Source: Sediminibacterium sp.
Lineage (GTDB): Bacteria > Bacteroidota > Bacteroidia > Chitinophagales > Chitinophagaceae
Direction of reading: 5' to 3'
NCBI RefSeq assembly: GCF_019264485.1
Contig: NZ_JAHVAA010000003.1
Location: 66,355 to 130,354, forward strand
Length of the DNA stretch: 64,000 nucleotides
Below are positions 62,148-64,000 of this stretch, one piece after another. The notes beneath the pieces are model-generated. The model ran no database searches, was not told the DNA's origin, and saw only the letters and a program-made list of their open reading frames with translations. The position numbers were made by a program, and so were the translations under genes. Every line of letters begins with the position of its first letter. Position 1 is the first letter of the stretch.

Positions 62148-64000
62148 ATGCGTGTAACAAAGAACCTGATCTTAACGGTTGTGCTGATAGTTATGGGACT
62201 CTGTCTGCATGCACAGACCGGTAATTTTCGTACACGTAATACCAGTGGTCAGCAGTCGGGCATTACCACCGATGCTCAGGGACGGCCCATCAGGAGAAAT
62301 ACCGGTAATGATTCTTTGAAAACAAGAAACAGCCTCGCCGATTCGATTACGATTTTCTACCGTTATTACGATTCGACCCGTTTGCGTACCATCGATTCAT
62401 CCATCAATGATTTTTATATGCGTTTTCCAATGCCTTATCGTTTTCATAGTTTGGGTAATTATGGAACCGCCGCACAGTCGCTTATATTCGATCCATTCAT
62501 GAAACCAGGTTTCGATGCTGGTTTCCATGCTTATGATGTATACCGCTTTACTACCACAAACACACGTTTATACCAGACTACCAGACCTTATACAGAATTA
62601 TCTTATTTGCTGGGCAGTAAAGCAGAGCAACTGATTAGTTTTCTGCATACTCAAAACAAAAAAGATAATTTCAATTTTACCATTGAATACCGTTTTAGTA
62701 ATGCACCGGGACCAATAAAAAACCAGAATGCCAGTCACAATAATTTCAGGTTTACAACACATTATCGTTCGCCCAATCGTAAGTACGGATTTAACCTGAT
62801 TTATTTATCCAATAAAGCGGCATCTTCTGAAAATGGTGGTCTGGTGGATGTGAAATTGTTAGACAGCCTGAGACTCAATGATCCCTATGAGCTTGAAACA
62901 AGGTTGGGGCGGGCAGGAGTTGCCCGTCGGAACCCTTTTAATACAACTGTTACAACAGGCAATGTGTACAAAGAAACTGTTCTGTTGTTCAGGCATTTCT
63001 ATGATTTTGGGAAAAAAGATTCTATCATCACCGATTCAACCGCGTACAAAATATTCTATCCACGCTTCAGGTTAGAGCATACATTGCGTTTTACGGGTAA
63101 TAATTTTAGGTTTTATGATGAGTCGGTTGATTCACTTCAATACAAACAATATTTCAACCGAACCGTGCGCGATGCAGTAAATATCGGCTACCAGGACCGA
63201 TGGAATGATATCACCAACCAGTTCAGTATACTCACTTTCCCCGATAAAAACAACCAGAGTCAGTTTATTAAAGCAGGTATCGCATTACAAAATCTTGGAG
63301 GAAGATTTGATAGTGTGATCAGAAAAAATTTCTATAATATTTATGCCTTGGGTGAATACAGAAACCGCACCCGTAACCAGATATGGGATATTGAAGCAAG
63401 GGGTGAATTGTATTTGAATGGATTGAATGCCGGCGACTATGAAGCGTTTATAGGGATGAAGCGATTACTCGGTAAAAAAGCAGGTTACCTGAATATTGGT
63501 TTTCATAATGTAAACAGATCGCCTTCATTCATCTTTGATCCTTTGAGCCGCTTTCCCATTAATAACAGGACAAACTTTAACAAGGAAAACAGCATACGTC
63601 TGTTTGCCAGTTATGAGAATCCACGAAACGGACTGATACTTTCAGGCTCCTATTACGCCATCAGTAACTACATGTATTTCGATAGTTTCTTCCATGCCAG
63701 ACAGGAAGCAACACTGTTTAATGTGATACATATCAGGGCAGAAAAAAAAATCAGGTTATCACGTTACTGGAACTGGTACACGGAAGTAGATGTTCAACAA
63801 ACAACAGGTCAGCCACCGGTAAACCTGCCACTGATACTTACACGTAACCGGATTGCTTTTGAAGGTAATTTCTTTGTCAACCTCTTTTTGTCAACCGGTC
63901 TGGAACTCAGGTATCATACTGCTTATAAAGCAGACGGATATTCCCCATTCCTGGGCAAGTATTTCTACCAAAACACTGAAACCCTTCGAAATCGTCCCGA
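62148..64000 (+). CDS. Putative porin (Porin_10-like), 3' part outside window
   Basis: The reading frame from ATG 62148 stays open to the window end (617 codons). A signal peptide (LTVVLIVMGLCLHAQ) precedes an Asn/Arg/Thr-rich stretch. Then come the marks of the Bacteroidota putative porin family: SITIFYRYYDSTRLRTIDSS, DFYMRFPMPY, LGNYGTAAQSLIFDP, HAYDVYRFT and TRLYQTTRPYTELSYLLGSK, followed by long stretches of alternating residues expected of a beta barrel. It lies 68 bases after the phosphorylase gene with its own -7-like box. Confidence 0.85.
   Translation, partial: MRVTKNLILTVVLIVMGLCLHAQTGNFRTRNTSGQQSGITTDAQGRPIRRNTGNDSLKTRNSLADSITIFYRYYDSTRLRTIDSSINDFYMRFPMPYRFHSLGNYGTAAQSLIFDPFMKPGFDAGFHAYDVYRFTTTNTRLYQTTRPYTELSYLLGSKAEQLISFLHTQNKKDNFNFTIEYRFSNAPGPIKNQNASHNNFRFTTHYRSPNRKYGFNLIYLSNKAASSENGGLVDVKLLDSLRLNDPYELETRLGRAGVARRNPFNTTVTTGNVYKETVLLFRHFYDFGKKDSIITDSTAYKIFYPRFRLEHTLRFTGNNFRFYDESVDSLQYKQYFNRTVRDAVNIGYQDRWNDITNQFSILTFPDKNNQSQFIKAGIALQNLGGRFDSVIRKNFYNIYALGEYRNRTRNQIWDIEARGELYLNGLNAGDYEAFIGMKRLLGKKAGYLNIGFHNVNRSPSFIFDPLSRFPINNRTNFNKENSIRLFASYENPRNGLILSGSYYAISNYMYFDSFFHARQEATLFNVIHIRAEKKIRLSRYWNWYTEVDVQQTTGQPPVNLPLILTRNRIAFEGNFFVNLFLSTGLELRYHTAYKADGYSPFLGKYFYQNTETLRNRP

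Noticed and set aside
62878..63075. 65-codon frame inside the porin region
   Set aside because: Out of frame with the continuous porin reading frame from 62148, which carries the family motifs.
38..64000. Search for CRISPR arrays, insertion sequences, rRNA and intact tRNA genes
   Set aside because: No regularly spaced direct repeats, transposase-like proteins or complete cloverleaf sequences were found by reading.

Overview
This window looks like ordinary chromosome from a member of the Bacteroidota, most likely a Chitinophagaceae-type organism. The basis is the gene families present (DUF5916, GIN/DUF2807, DUF3857/transglutaminase trio, LVIVD lipoprotein, DUF4382 lipoprotein, NIPSNAP, Porin_10-type porin, ligase-associated PdeM and DEXH helicase). 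Many genes also lack a purine-rich ribosome binding site and instead carry the Bacteroidota -7 promoter box TAnnTTTG close to the start codon. The family-level placement is inference. No phage, insertion sequence, CRISPR array, rRNA or intact tRNA was seen.

Layout. 1-3.9 kb: 5' part of surE, a LexA-like XRE/S24 regulator behind two tandem operator copies, and a large secreted DUF5916 protein. 4-11 kb: a long minus-strand block running guaA, a periplasmic-binding-like lipid/amino-acid-sensor-type protein, a 50-aa DUF2256 zinc protein, an Lhr-like DEXH helicase, PdeM nuclease and a histone-deacetylase-like hydrolase. 11-17 kb: GIN-domain lipoprotein, MFS transporter, M14 carboxypeptidase, an OmpR/histidine-kinase pair and rpsT. 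17.6-25 kb: sucA-sucB, RsmB-type RNA methyltransferase, mnmA, a retropepsin-like protein and ssb. 25.4-27.8 kb: an uncharacterised four-gene unit (98-aa protein, multi-pass membrane protein, NarL-type kinase, LuxR-type regulator). 27.9-36.3 kb: Ldh-type oxidoreductase, degenerate M23 protein, aspartokinase, a carboxypeptidase-regulatory-domain protein, a coiled-coil pair and bioA. 36.4-40.4 kb: an ECF sigma factor operon with a membrane-anchored barrel-like partner, an LVIVD lipoprotein and a small barrel. 40.4-52.3 kb: OmdA/DUF1905 protein, queG, the DUF3857 trio, a serine hydrolase with a changed SxxK motif, clpB and a second OmdA/DUF1905 paralog. 52.4-64 kb: a TetR regulator with two matching operators and a secreted target, NIPSNAP and M20 genes, DUF4382 lipoprotein, Tet-type MFS pump, exported RidA with M61 peptidase, cold shock protein, purine nucleoside phosphorylase and the start of a porin.

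How the genes work together. Housekeeping functions are scattered among exported proteins: TCA cycle (sucAB), purine metabolism (guaA, surE, punA), tRNA modification (mnmA, queG), rRNA methylation, DNA repair (PdeM/helicase, ssb) and protein quality control (clpB). Several local regulatory units can be read from the DNA: the XRE/S24 gene with paired ACTAA-N5-TTAG operators, the TetR gene with two 18-bp operators, the ECF sigma operon and the NarL-type two-component unit.

The intergenic spaces hold several unrelated palindromic repeats built from short 7-9-base phrases, which look like dispersed REP-like elements. The most unusual items are the two pseudo-transglutaminases ahead of an intact one, the single-pass/beta-barrel hybrid encoded beside the ECF sigma factor, the TetR dual-operator unit and the NarL four-gene cluster.
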